From Medicago truncatula (lineage: Eukaryota; Streptophyta; Magnoliopsida; Fabales; Fabaceae), in assembly GCF_003473485.1 (NCBI RefSeq), contig NC_053045.1:45860494-45924493 (forward strand): a DNA stretch of 64,000 bases. Direction: 5' to 3'. Shown here piece by piece: positions 48,963 to 59,900 of the stretch. Position 1 is the first letter of the stretch; every line of letters starts with the position of its first letter. The notes beneath the pieces were generated by a model that made no database searches, was not told the origin of the DNA, and saw only the letters and a list, made by a program, of their open reading frames with translations. The position numbers were made by a program, and so were the translations under genes.

Positions 48963-49611
48963 TTGCCAAATAGCTATCTAGCGGATATTATAGTGAAAAC
49001 TACATCATATGTTAATGTAACCCAAATACAGTTGGATGCACCGGTACTCGACAATATATTTCACAAGCACCTCTTTTCAACTTATGCTGGAAACCTTTTA
49101 TTTTATTTTTTAATATTATATTTCAATATGTTTTCTTTTCATTTAACTTTATTTTATTTCTTAGAACCGTTTCATTTAATTTTATTACCTTTTTTTCAAA
49201 AGAATTTTATTATCTTTTTATGACTTATATATTTAATTTCAATATTGTTTAATCATCACAACCTCACAAATATTTTTATTCATGCTGTCATTTAATGATA
49301 CCAAATATTTTTATCCATGTAAATATGCATTAGACTGATATTGCAGTTATTTTCCTGTATAACATTTTCCAAACGAGGTGTCAAGAACAATTCTGAACGG
49401 AAAGTGCAAAAAAATCACTCTCATTGATGACCAGATACAGAGACAATATAACTGTCACCTCATTACCGCCGATAGAGCAAGCTATGAAAAATACTTGGAT
49501 GGGCAGCGATTCAATTTCTGCAGATAACGAGTGATGGAAGAAGGTGGTAAGCTCATCTTTGATCTCGAAAAGTCACAGAAGAACTTGCAAATTCGAGTTG
49601 TTCCAAAGTAG
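48963..49611 (+). pseudogene. B3-domain gene remnant, unit 1
   Basis: 49363-49611 is an 83-codon stretch reading HFPNEVSRTILNGKCKKITL, IDDQIQRQYNCHLITADRAS, YEKYLDGQRFNFCR, then a TAA at 49525-49527, then VMEEGGKLIFDLEKSQKN and QIRVVPK with a terminal stop. This is a plant B3 DNA-binding-type domain. An upstream open segment (48985-49090; TSYVNVTQIQLDAPVL and FHKHLFS) may be an earlier exon of the same gene, since it has the shape of a B3 N-terminal strand. The internal stop makes the unit non-functional as read. Compared with unit 2, the base pair before the exon is AA rather than AG, so the acceptor may also be lost. Confidence 0.7.
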
Positions 49612-49977
49612 ATCTTTGTTGTTGAACTATTTGAACTTCTACTATTTTGACGTATCTCTCTGTACTGTAGTCGTAAACTATCTTAACTTAGGGATGTCAT
49701 TTGTTCTTTTCATTTTGTCTGATGTAAATATTGGCAAAAATTCCTTTTTGGTTAGCCTATGAAACTTGCAATCTCTTTTATAAACCTAACTATTATGTAA
49801 CGTTAATCTGTTCATTGTTGGTTCCTTCATTGGTTCCAATTAGTATCATGTTAATTATAATGTTGTTTTCCTAATCTCTTGAACAAAATAAAACATGCTC
49901 TTTTCCTACAGCAAATCTTTATAATGCTTTGGTAAATGTTTTAAAAATGTACATATATATAACTTCTAATTGACAAG

Positions 49978-50375
49978 TTCTATGGTACACCCGATATATT
50001 TGAATGTACCGGTACACTCACTTTTTAAATCAATGGTTAAATGAGTTATTTTTTTGAAGAAAAATATTATTTTCTATCATTTATATTTATAATAACTAAA
50101 TCTTATTCATCAAAAGTGTTAACGAAATAAAATTAATTTTTTTTGAACTTTTAGCACTCATAATTGATAACTTTGATTATATTTTACGATAATATGTAAA
50201 AAAATTACTATGATTCTTATAAACAATGAAATGATGTTTTTTCTTATGAAATGATGTTCTATACAATATAAATATTGACAAATAGTTATTTATTTCATAA
50301 AAAATGATCGTTAATTTATAAAATTATGAAGAAAGAGTATCGATACACCTCATTTTGTGAGTGCACCGTAGAAGT
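49978..50375. mobile_element. MITE family copy between the B3 units
   Basis: Ends TTCTATGGTACACCCGA and GTGCACCGTAGAAGTTCC are imperfect inverted repeats; the next inner words GTACCGGTACACTCAC / GAGTATCGATACACCTCA also correspond. It is the inverse-orientation relative of 33533-33896. Confidence 0.65.
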
Positions 50376-50414
50376 TCCCCTTCTAATTAACACTGCAATT
50401 TGTTTTGTACCTAG

Positions 50415-50664
50415 CACTTTTCAAATGAGATATCAATGACATTTTTAAAAGGAACACGGAAAACAATCACACTCATCGACAAACAAGCTCAAAAAAAGGT
50501 ATAAGTGTCGCTTGATAACAGTAAAGAGAGCAAGTTACAAAAAATACTTAGGCGGCCAATGGTTCAAATTTTGCCGAGAACATATGTTAGAGGTAGGTGA
50601 TAAGTTAATTTTTGATCTAGAGAAGCCACCTAAAAATATGCACGTTCAAGTCGCTCCCAAATAA
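50415..50664 (+). pseudogene. B3-domain gene remnant, unit 2
   Basis: After a GTACCTAG acceptor the exon reads HFSNEISMTFLKGTRKTITL and IDKQAQK, then one extra A in an A-run (50495-50501) shifts the frame to YKCRLITVKRASYKKYLGGQ, WFKFCREHMLEVGDKLIFDL and EKPPKNMHVQVAPK, with a stop at 50662-50664. It is exactly one base longer than unit 1 and aligns along its whole length. The downstream flanks of both units also match (TTGATGTAAATAT, TTGGTTCC.T.ATTGGTTCC), so the pair arose by a tandem duplication with a period of about 1.05 kb. Confidence 0.75.
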
Positions 50665-51570
50665 AGATTTGGTGTTCATGATCCGCACTTTCAACATATC
50701 ACCTTAACTCTAATCCTAGACAAGATTATCTTCACTCACCGATGCTACTTCTTTGCTTGATTTCATTTGATGTAAATATGGGTATCAATCATTTTTTGGT
50801 AACTCTATAACAACAACACTTTTTTTTTTATTATTTTGCATAATATGTAAATTCACACATCATTGGTTCCTTTATTGGTTCCAATTGTTTTCATCCTAAA
50901 TATTATGTCAATTCCTAATATCATAAATTGATTATATGCTCCCTTAATCAGCCCATACATATTTTATGATGAATCACAATGTTCCGTCGTTTTAACATCT
51001 CTTCTTTCGAAGATTTTTTTTATCGAATACGTTATTGAACCCGTGTGAAGCACGTGTTTGTAACTAGTTTAACAAAAAAATTATATTTAACCTAACTTGA
51101 CAGGTGGGATTTAGCATGGGAAAGGATAATTGTTTCCCACCATGGAAAAGTTATTCCAACAACATTTTTTTTAACAATACTATTCCAACAATTTGAATCA
51201 CAGAAATCTCACAAACAGCTTAGTGTATTTTTCTTAACTATTTTTTTACTACAATTTTTAGTGACAAATGGGTCATTATTTTTCTATAAATTGAAGATTA
51301 GTTTTGGTTTGTGTTCATAAATGAAATTCATACTTTACAATTTCTTTAACAATTTTTACAACGTAAAACTATATACTGCAATCTTAAAAGTGCATATCCT
51401 TCTCCCTTAAACACAGACTTCCACTTCTTATTGTTGAGGTGGATTTATTTGAAGTTGGAAGATGAAGAAATACCTAAACCTTGTTCATAAAAATACTCAG
51501 ATATGGTTCTGAATAATTTTATTTTGATGTTTTTTTTTTTAAAACGATTTAAATAAATCAGTAAATAATA

Positions 51571-51844
51571 CTACCTCCGTTCCTTTTTAATTGTCACATT
51601 TTGACTTTTTACACAAACCAAGACACTAAATGTATTTCACTACTTTTGATACAATAACTTATGTTTTGCCTATAATATCATTGATTATTTAATATCATAT
51701 TTCATATACTTTTCTCTCTCCAATAAATTACTAAGGGCTTTATAGGAAAAACAACATTTAAAGTTACATTGAACTTTGAAAGTGACAGTTAATTGGAAAC
51801 AAAAAAATTATGTAAAAGTGACAGTTATAAAGGAACGGAGGGAG
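51571..51844. mobile_element. Stowaway MITE
   Basis: 274 bp, ends CTACCTCCGTTCCTTTTTAA and TTATAAAGGAACGGAGGGAG, flanked by TA dinucleotides (51569-51570 and 51845-51846). Sub-terminal TTGTCACATTTTGAC / GTGACAGTTA also pair. This is the Tc1/mariner-derived Stowaway form. Confidence 0.85.
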
Positions 51845-51968
51845 TATTATTTTGAATAAGTCTTATTTTAGAAACAGTTGGGAGAGGGGGAAAAAGCTGC
51901 CGTCAATTGCAATCTCATGGAGGTTTTTTTTAGGGAACAATCTCATTGAGGTTGAAGACGGGGAAAGT

Positions 51969-52573
51969 TATGGTGCATAAGTCATTTCCTTATGCACCAT
52001 GCATAAACACTTCACAACCATTTGATTTCCTTCACACTTTCACAATCTGATCGCACACACGCCTCTGATTTCTGTTTCTTCTCCGAAAATCTCAACCTCA
52101 CCGCCCCCTCTCATCTCTCCACCTCCGGCGATTATGTTTCCAATTCTGTTTCCAACTCCTCTGATTATGTTTTCCAACTCCTCCGATTCTGTTTTCCGGT
52201 GGTTCTGTTTCCAATTTCATCGGCGAAGCTCATCGTACCTTTATAGAGTACTGATTTTCAGCGGTTCTGTTTTCAATTATACCTTGCTGGATCAAAGAAA
52301 ACCATTAAGTACATCTAATGGTTTTGGAGTACAACTCACAAAAACCATTTCCACAACAAAATGGTTTTGGAGTACAACTCACAGAAACCATTTCTTTCCT
52401 CCTCCTCCAATTGTGTCAGTCCAAAACTGAATGATGACAATGGCTCTAGGTCCTTAGTTTTTTTCACCTGCTGGAAACCATTAAGTACATCTAATGGTTT
52501 TGGAGTACAACTCACATAAACTATTTCTGAATTTATGCAGGGTGCATAAGGATTTCCGTATGCACCATAACCG
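51969..52573. mobile_element. Foldback element with TTATGGTGCATAAG ends
   Basis: Left TTATGGTGCATAAGTCATTT and CCTTATGCACC pair with right GGTGCATAAGG and TTTCCGTATGCACCATAA. Inside are three copies of AATGGTTTTGGAGTACAACT followed by CACA.AAACCATTT (52318-52530). The CT-rich interior (52020-52230) may be captured gene sequence, but its frames show no known domain. Confidence 0.7.
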
Positions 52574-52739
52574 AACCCGTTGAAGACAATGTTTGAAAAA
52601 GAAAGATATGGTGTGGACAAACTATGATAAATATATGTTATTTACTTAATCTAATGGACAAAAACAACTTTCCCATGATGGAAAACAAATATCCTTTCCC
52701 ATGCTAAACCTCACCAACTTGACATTATGCACTAGACAA

Positions 52740-53000
52740 AATAATACAAATTACCGTAATGCCCATTGTATGGTAGCTTGTTGAATTTAATTTATTAACA
52801 AACAAAATACATAATTTGGAAGAACAATTCAAAAATCAAAGATAAGTAAAAATGCATCAAAGAACACTCCTCTATTACTAGTGGGGGACCAAAGGAGGAA
52901 AAGCAACGTTGCATTGTAGAGATGCACGTGAATGAAGACACCATGGACAAGGAAAATGTGAAAAAACAAACATGGAAAAAGGGCTGAATAGGAAAATACT
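52740..53000. other. Spacer
   Basis: No feature seen other than AT-rich DNA leading into the LINE tail. Confidence 0.35.
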
Positions 53001-53004
53001 AATA

Positions 53005-53600
53005 CAGTTTTTTGTTTTTTTTTAATCAAAAGGAAAAAATAAATAAATGAAAAGAGTGATACAAAGATTGGGGGGACATGAAACCTGACCCAGGTACAAC
53101 CCAAAAGGGAATACATCGATATAAAACAGACCTAGTGGATCAACCTTAATATATCGTAACAAAAATCTACTAACCACAGGCGCAACCCAGAGAACCCGCC
53201 TACGGGCGTGAAACCAAGTTACAAAAAAATATGAGAAGTAAATCTCTGTCAATAATAATTAAGGTTTAAAAAAGGCGAATGGATCGACCGTCAACACGGT
53301 AACAAAATCCAAGTGCCAACAGCTCCCTGAACTAAGCAGCAAGCATAAAAGCTCTTTCGAGCACCAAATACCAGAGTGTAGGCGAACGAGACAACTTGAA
53401 ACCTGCAGATCTCAACAGACCTGGAAACATCAGAGAGTCTAAGCAATCAGGTCACCAAACACAACCAGCTTCAAACCTACACGTAAGAATTCAGATCGAG
53501 GGATGAGTCCAATACGTTAGTAACCAGACCCTTGCGGGTTATCAGAACCATACCCTTACGAGTTTTAGAAACCAAACCACATCAAGAAAGGAAAATTTGG
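53005..53600 (-). mobile_element. LINE 3' end (untranslated tail)
   Basis: On the minus strand, GC-balanced text (GGTTTCATGTCCCCCCAATC, then CTTTGTATCACTCTTTTCAT) leads into TTTTCCTTTTGATT and an A-run at 53018-53010. This is the form of plant LINE 3' tails. No conserved RNase H text is readable, so it is a short truncated copy. Confidence 0.5.
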
Positions 53601-53978
53601 AAAAAGCTAATAAATAGTTACTCCACTTGCTTGTAGACACATGATTTTTAAAATAGTTCACAACATTAAAAAGGAAAATTCTATGGTGAAATCATGAGAA
53701 TGACTTTTCTGGTGAAGTCAACACTATAACATCAAAAGTGTAGTGAATAGCACCCCACTGTTTGTACGGTGCCATCAAAAGTTCAGTCCCCATAATATTA
53801 TCAATTCATCAGATTAACAAGACTACACTTAATTTAATTTTATTATACCTTGTTTTAAGTGTAACATCCCAGAAAGTGTAACGCTTAAGACTATCACATA
53901 ATATCATCAACTATGTTTGCACGTTAAAAATGCCAACAATAAAATAGTACATGTAAGTCCAAGATGTTGCAAATATTA

Positions 53979-54396
53979 CTAGATGAATGGCTTATTGATG
54001 TGTTCAGCCCTTGCAATTAGGCGGCATTTAAAAATTCGTCCCTGTAATTGCTAATCCTGGCATTTTAACCCTGCAATTGTTAATCGTTTAAAATTTCGTC
54101 TCTCTCCCCACTTAATCACTGCCACGCCACATGAAATTCCAAATTTACCCCTGGGTTTCCAATTCTTTCTTCAATATTTTGTCCTCTTCTTAAGGGCAAA
54201 ATTGGAATTTCATGTGTGACAGTGATTGCCACATCATCAAATTAGTGACGTGGCAGTGATTAATTTGGTCAAAGGACCAAATTTTAAACGATTAACAATT
54301 GCAGGGTTAAAATGCCAGGATTAGCAATTACAGGGACGAATTTTTAAATGCCGCCTAATTGCAAGGGCTAAACACATCAATAAGCCCTAGATGAAT
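53979..54396. mobile_element. Mutator-type MITE, young copy with perfect 10-bp target duplication
   Basis: Element 53989-54386 (398 bp) between perfect CTAGATGAAT repeats (53979-53988 and 54387-54396). The terminal inverted repeats start GGCTTATTGATGTGTT and are nearly identical for about 100 bases (for example CAGCCCTTGCAATTAGGCGG versus its complement, one difference). It is the same family as 17976-18404 but with far less decay. Confidence 0.9.
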
Positions 54397-54504
54397 TACT
54401 ATTGATCATTAATCAGCAATCAACAATTTAAAAATAAATCGAACATTAAGATCAAAATTAACTTTTTCAAAAAAATTAGTTTCCTGACTGCACTGTAAAA
54501 GCTC

Positions 54505-54665
54505 CCTAAAAAAAACTAAAAGATTACAACATCAGAAAATGGGTTTTAGACGAATATTCAAAACCCATAAGACAAGTTGATCAATACACGATTGTCCTAA
54601 CAATGGTTGCTGAATTCTTTATAATGAAATATCATTCACTGCAATTATGCAAGACTTGCAAGGCA
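54505..54665. pseudogene. Chimeric fragment of the methyltransferase gene
   Basis: 54512-54597 matches the 3' end of the functional gene (56953-57011: AAAGATTACAACATCAGAAA, AAGACAAGTTGATCAATACA, CGATTGTCCTA). The following 54602-54662 matches part of its intron 5 (60279-60340: TGGTTGCTGAATTCTT, TAATGAAATATCATTCACTG, ATTATGCAAGACTTGCAAG). The two source blocks are 3.3 kb apart in the gene, so this copy carries a deletion joining them. Confidence 0.8.
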
Positions 54666-54977
54666 TGAGAGGGGAACGAATTTCAGCACTATGTGACATG
54701 TAACTATTTACCTTCATGAAAGTAACATTACTCTAATTCATTACTACAAGCAGAACAATTTGTACTACTAGTCAATTATGTACGTATTACTGCTAATAGG
54801 CTGTCCACCTTAAATCTCAGCCCTTGATTTTATAAGATTTATATCTAAGGTCAGCAAAGCATTCTCTATATTGTGGACAAATTAAGGCATTGTATTCCAC
54901 ACCCTAAAACTACCATATCTGCCTATATATACGTATCCCAAGTAAGCTCAATGAGTAGCAACAAGTAATTGAAACAC
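54666..54977 (+). promoter_or_regulatory. Upstream region of the broken PGIP copy
   Basis: CTATATATA at 54923-54931 is a TATA candidate 47 bases before the ATG. Upstream of about 54955 this region does not resemble the other PGIP promoters. Confidence 0.45.
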
Positions 54978-56010
54978 ATGATACCATCAACCATGAACTT
55001 CACCTCATGCATATACCTTCTACTCATAATCCTAACCACAAATCACTTCATTCCTTCACACTCAGAAAACTGCAACCCAGATGACAAAAGAACCCTACTC
55101 CAAATCAAAAAAGAATTTGGCAACCCTAGCCAACTCTCTTCATGGGATCCAAACACAGACTGCTGCAACAACAAATGGAAAGGTGTCTCATGCAACTCAG
55201 ACACACAAACCAACCGAGTAGAAAACCTTGATCTCGAGAACCTTGACCTACCTAAACCTGTTCCAATTCCACCCTCCATCGCTAACCTCCCTTTCCTTAC
55301 CTTACTCTCTCTCTCCCACATCCCCAACCTTGTCGGCACTATCCTCCCACCGTCCATCTTCAAACTCAAAACTTAAGTACCTCACCCTCAGATACACCAA
55401 CATCTCCGGCGAGATACCAAACACCCTCTCACAGATCAAAACGCTCTTACGCATCGACTTCTACAACAACAAACTAACTGGTCCCCTCCCCACTACACTC
55501 TCCTCTCTCCCTAACCTTACAGAAATCACTTTGGACGGCAACCAACTCAAAGGTACAATACCGGAGTCCTACGGCTCATTCCCAAAATCCTTTTCGTGGC
55601 TGTCTCTTTCGCGAAACCGCCTCTCCGGGAATATTCCGGCGTCTTTAGCAAAGCTGAACTTGGCGTTATTGGACTTGTCAGGGAACAAGTTGGAAGGTGA
55701 TGCTTCCGTGTTATTCGGGTCCAAGAAAGAAAATAATGTAATATGGTTGCATAGGAACTTGCTGTCTTTTGATATCGGGAAGGTTGGGCTGTCCAAGAAT
55801 TTGGAGTCGGTGGATTTGAGTAACAATAGAATCTACGGTACGCTACCTGTGGGATTTGCGAAGCTGGAGCTTTTGAAGGAGTTTAATGTGAGCTACAATA
55901 ATCTGTGTGGTAAAATTCCACAACGTGGAAAACTACAAAGCTTTGATGAGTCTTGTTACGCTCATAACAAATGCTTGTCTGCCCCTCCTCTTCCACCTTG
56001 CAAGACTTGA
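54978..56010 (+). pseudogene. PGIP: PGIP-like gene, copy 3, frameshifted
   Basis: The first frame runs from the ATG at 54978 through signal peptide, cap and first LRRs and ends in TAA at 55374-55376. The remainder (KLKYLTLRYTNISGEIPNTL onward to the stop at 56008-56010) is in the next frame. Aligned with copy 1 there is an extra codon near 55345 and a two-base loss near 55365, giving a net shift. The C-terminal cap reads HNKCLSAPPLPPCKT, so a cysteine conserved in copies 1 and 2 (CLCGSPLP) is missing. The first 196 bases including the leader are nearly identical to copy 1. The shift could be an assembly error, but the altered cap argues for relaxed constraint. Confidence 0.88.
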
Positions 56011-56990
56011 TCTGAATCTGATGACAAAACTATGTGAACGGTTTTAATGATGGCTGTCTTAGTTTATTTAAGTTCAAATCCATATAAGAGAAGTATATTA
56101 TGTTTGATGTCATTTGGATAGCTAATTAATTACTAATCCCTCTGTGCATCATATTATGTCTCTATAAATCATACTTATATCTAATCCTATGCTAATGACT
56201 TTACAAAACCTAAACCTAGATTTTTAGGCGCCAAACTATTATGGCCGTTAGATCAATCTATTTGGGCGCCTGGAACATATCAGCCATTGATTGCTTTTTA
56301 ACGCTTGATTACACACATCAATGCTAGATGTTAATGCTGGGTTGATTGCATTTATTGTTATTTGACTTGCACGGTTCAACCACATTGGTTTGAAATTCAA
56401 ATTTCCTCTTCCATATTCCAATGGCGCATTAAATGTGTGTATCAAACCAATATGATATCTTTCAGCAACCATTTTTACCATCACCGCACCACCATGGTTG
56501 TTGCTGGAAAGTTTCCGGTGATGTATAACCACCACACTGCAAGATAGCACCGTCGGCAACGTATCTTCCACAAAAGGAATAGAAGTTCCTCTCAAGAATG
56601 TCCATCACCAGATTTACATTCCACAATTGTTTTCTTCCACAATCGAAGAGAGAATGATGGTAGAAGAAAGTGTGGAAAAATCTAGTAGTGAGAGAGTATG
56701 ATTAAAATGTGTTCCTCATTTGATCTAACGGTCAAAAAAACCTTTCCCATGGTGGGGAAAAACTAGCCTTTCCCAAATTAAACGGCACCGTAAACTAAAC
56801 TAGAATACAACATGATAACTTTTAGAAAGCAATTCTTTCCCGCCTCTAAATTCACTCCGAGAGTACACATGCAAAAGTTTTAAAACAAAAATGATATATT
56901 TTTCAGAAACAAGGAGTGGGGATAAATAGCTCTCAACATTTATAAATAAACTAAAAGATTACAACATCAGAAAATGGATAAGACAAGTTG
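56011..56990. other. Spacer between PGIP copy 3 and the methyltransferase gene
   Basis: The PGIP 3' flank (to about 56155) resembles that of the 38074 fragment. At 56240-56740 an unrecognised unit is bounded by GCCGTTAGATCAAT and TTGATCTAACGGTC, a sub-terminal inverted pair, with GGCGCC boxes at 56227 and 56266. A 115-codon minus-strand frame inside has no recognised domain. The 3'UTR of the methyltransferase gene should occupy the last few hundred bases. Confidence 0.4.
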
Positions 56991-56991
56991 A

Positions 56992-59900
56992 TCAATACAC
57001 GATTGTCCTAGGTCTATTAGATTGCGTTTTAGATCTAGTGCGATGCGTCTTCTTTGGAGCTTCGGTGGTTAATGCATACATCTTCACAGCAAATAAGTCC
57101 TGTGGGAATCCTTTCTGATCCTGATAGAATACAAAAACAGCTTCAAAATCAGAATTAATGAAACTGAAAAGGATTGGTAACAACCCATAAGTCTATGACA
57201 GAAGAGATTCCCATAATAATGAGGGGCCAATCAAATAAATTGTTCAAATAATAAAAACAAACAGTACTATATAAAATGAAAGGGCATGGGCATTGGGAAA
57301 TATAGTTTAAAATAGAACAACATGCTGCACAGACAGTAAAAAGTAACTTTCCCTTTTTCCATTGTAAAAAGTTAATTAATGCAAGATTCATTGTCAAATT
57401 TTCAACCTAACACAAAATACTACTATTTTATAACATCTGGTTCACCAAAAATTGGTGGCAAAATCATTTCTATGTTCCCCCCTCTAAATTCTAAATACAC
57501 TAAAATAAAGATCTTCCTAAATCAGTATATTAATAGATTTGGAAGAAGATTAAAGAAGTATTGTATTATTGTGCATGGAAGAAAAATTCAACAAAGTTGT
57601 TGATGATGATACTAATCAAAAGTAGAGTCCCACCTATATAGTTAAAAATAAAAACATCAAATAGAACAAAATTACAGATTCAAAATCATAATCACCGAAA
57701 CTGAAAACGATTGGTAAAAAGTGTACTATGAGTCTATGTATGACAGAAGATGATTCCCAATAATAATGAGGGGGAAATCAAATACATTGTTCAGACAATA
57801 AAAGCAAGCATTACTATACAAATGAAGGACATCAAAGAAAAGTAACCTATGCTGATTAAGTACACAATAACATTGGCATGAGAAAATATAATTTCCCATG
57901 TTCCTATTAAAAGAAAACTTTCCTTTTTCCATTGTAAAAATTTGATGTAAATTTTTTAACCTCACAAAATGCTTTTCATAACGTCTGGTTAACCGAAAAT
58001 TGGTGGCAAAATCATTTCCAACCCATTCCCCACTCTGAATCCAAACACTTTAAGATATATATCTTCCTATATCATTATATTTTTATATTTGGAGAGAGAA
58101 GATTAAAGATGTATATGTACCATCATGGGCGGAAGATTTATTAAAAAAATCCAACAAAGTTGTTGATTATACTGAACAAAAGTAGAGTATCACCATAATA
58201 AATTAAAAATAAAAACATCTCCAGGAAGCGGCGTACTATTTTATTTCTAATGATTAAGAAAATTAGAATGCCAGAGACATCATAAAGAATCCTAGTGTTC
58301 AGCTATGGTAGGTTGATCCTTGTCCGGCATTTTTAATCTTTTAAATGAAAAGACAGTAAATTACCTTTGATTTGTAAACATGCAAGCCACACCTAGAAAA
58401 GAGTTCTCTGAAGTATGGATCAGATCTTGTAACGCTCCGGTCTTCATTGTCAAGCACAAATCCTGCAAGGAACAAACAATAAAGTTCAACTTACAGGAAG
58501 ATGCACAGATAAGACAAATTGAGAAGAATGGAAGCCAATATGGTTAATGGAGTAAATTACAGATTTAACTCCAAATATATAAACATTTCTAGTTTTATTG
58601 TTTACTCCATCGCTAATCAATAAGAGAAACATTAACAACACACTTTTTTCAAAACACATTTTATCATTGGGTGGAATTCATGTTGATCTCATCAATTAAG
58701 GAATTGATCCTACAAAATAGGAAGTGACCCACATTTGGTCTATAATAGTGTTTTGGAAAATGTGTGTCAAGTGTTTATTGCTAGCATTCATCATTTTCTA
58801 AGTATACCTTCACATCTCTTGATCTTGAATCACCAAAAAATTCTAAAGTTTATTTATTTAGTCAAACTTTAGTTTTTATCTTTATCAGCCACCTACAGTT
58901 ATAAATTATGTAAACTATAATTTAACTAAATATATCTTTAGTGGTAATCAACACAATAGGGGCTAGGCATAGTAGAGAGGGAAAGTGATACTTAAAGTTA
59001 AAATAATAAAATTATATTAATAACGATGATGTGATACAAAAGACAAAGTACTAAACTATTCTAAGATATAATCATCGTATTATGAGATATCCTCTGGATA
59101 TTATAGAGATGATATATGACAGAACACTATATCGCTGTTTGATCCATGTAGCCGATCCTACTTAGTGGGATAAGGCTTGGGTGTTGTTGTATCCTCTGGA
59201 TATTACAATTGACAACGCCACCCACAAACTCAAACTTAAAAAGGAAAAGTAACTAGACAATGCTCCACAAAACAGACTGCAAAAACTCATGGCTCTGCAA
59301 AACCAGTGCTCCTCTACTACTGTGCTTGATACCAGTAAAAAGCGGTTTTAATATGTTCTATAAAAAAAAAAGTTTATGATCAAATACTTGGTAAATAATC
59401 ATTAAAACAAACATGATTTTCCCCCACAGCTTAATTAAAATTTTAAAATCAGAAACACTAATTAGTTTTCGATCTGTGGTTTCTCTTTAACTGGTCTAAT
59501 CCCGAGGAAGTTTATCTTGTGGCACTGTCCTAACATCTTAACATTCATTTCTAAACATGAAACTGTTGCTCCAACTTCAATGTATTAAAACTTTATTCTT
59601 CATCACTCTGGTTGGCACACTGGATGTTTGAGGAGCAGCATGAGTGAATGAATACAGTTTAAGACTAAATACAGTCAAGTTGGACATATAGGCTCCGCAA
59701 AAGTGCCTTGAATGATATAAAAGAAGTAAATCATTCAATGTGATTGGAAAGAAAGAAATGAACAAAGAGCGAAGTACCAGATCTGGCAATATTCTCTTTC
59801 AAGACAAATAGTCCACCTGGTTTGAGGCCAACCTATATTAATGTCATTAGAAGAAAAAAAGGACAAAAGTGAGATATTTTGTAACTTCAATTCAAGTTAG

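Larger units (their letters stand above)
51092..52724. mobile_element. Nested foldback region with outer inverted repeats
   Basis: GGGATTTAGCATGGGAAAGG and TTTCCCACCATGGAAAAGTT on the left (51108-51154) are matched in reverse complement at 52662-52715 (AACTTTCCCATGATGGAAAA, CCTTTCCCATGCTAAACC). Between them lie a Stowaway MITE and a second foldback element. Related TTTCCCATGGTGGGGAAAAA text also occurs at 56744. Ends beyond about 51092 and 52724 are not defined. Confidence 0.5.

Noticed and set aside
49544..49762. 72-codon frame over B3 unit 1
   Set aside because: Reads the B3 domain in the wrong frame; the domain frame is the one ending at 49611.
52022..52430. Overlapping plus-strand frames of 74 and 98 codons rich in Ser/Phe
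   Set aside because: CT-rich low-complexity sequence inside a foldback element; no known domain.
56248..56595. 115-codon minus-strand frame between PGIP copy 3 and the methyltransferase
   Set aside because: No domain recognised, and it lies within a unit with inverted sub-terminal repeats; treated as element interior.
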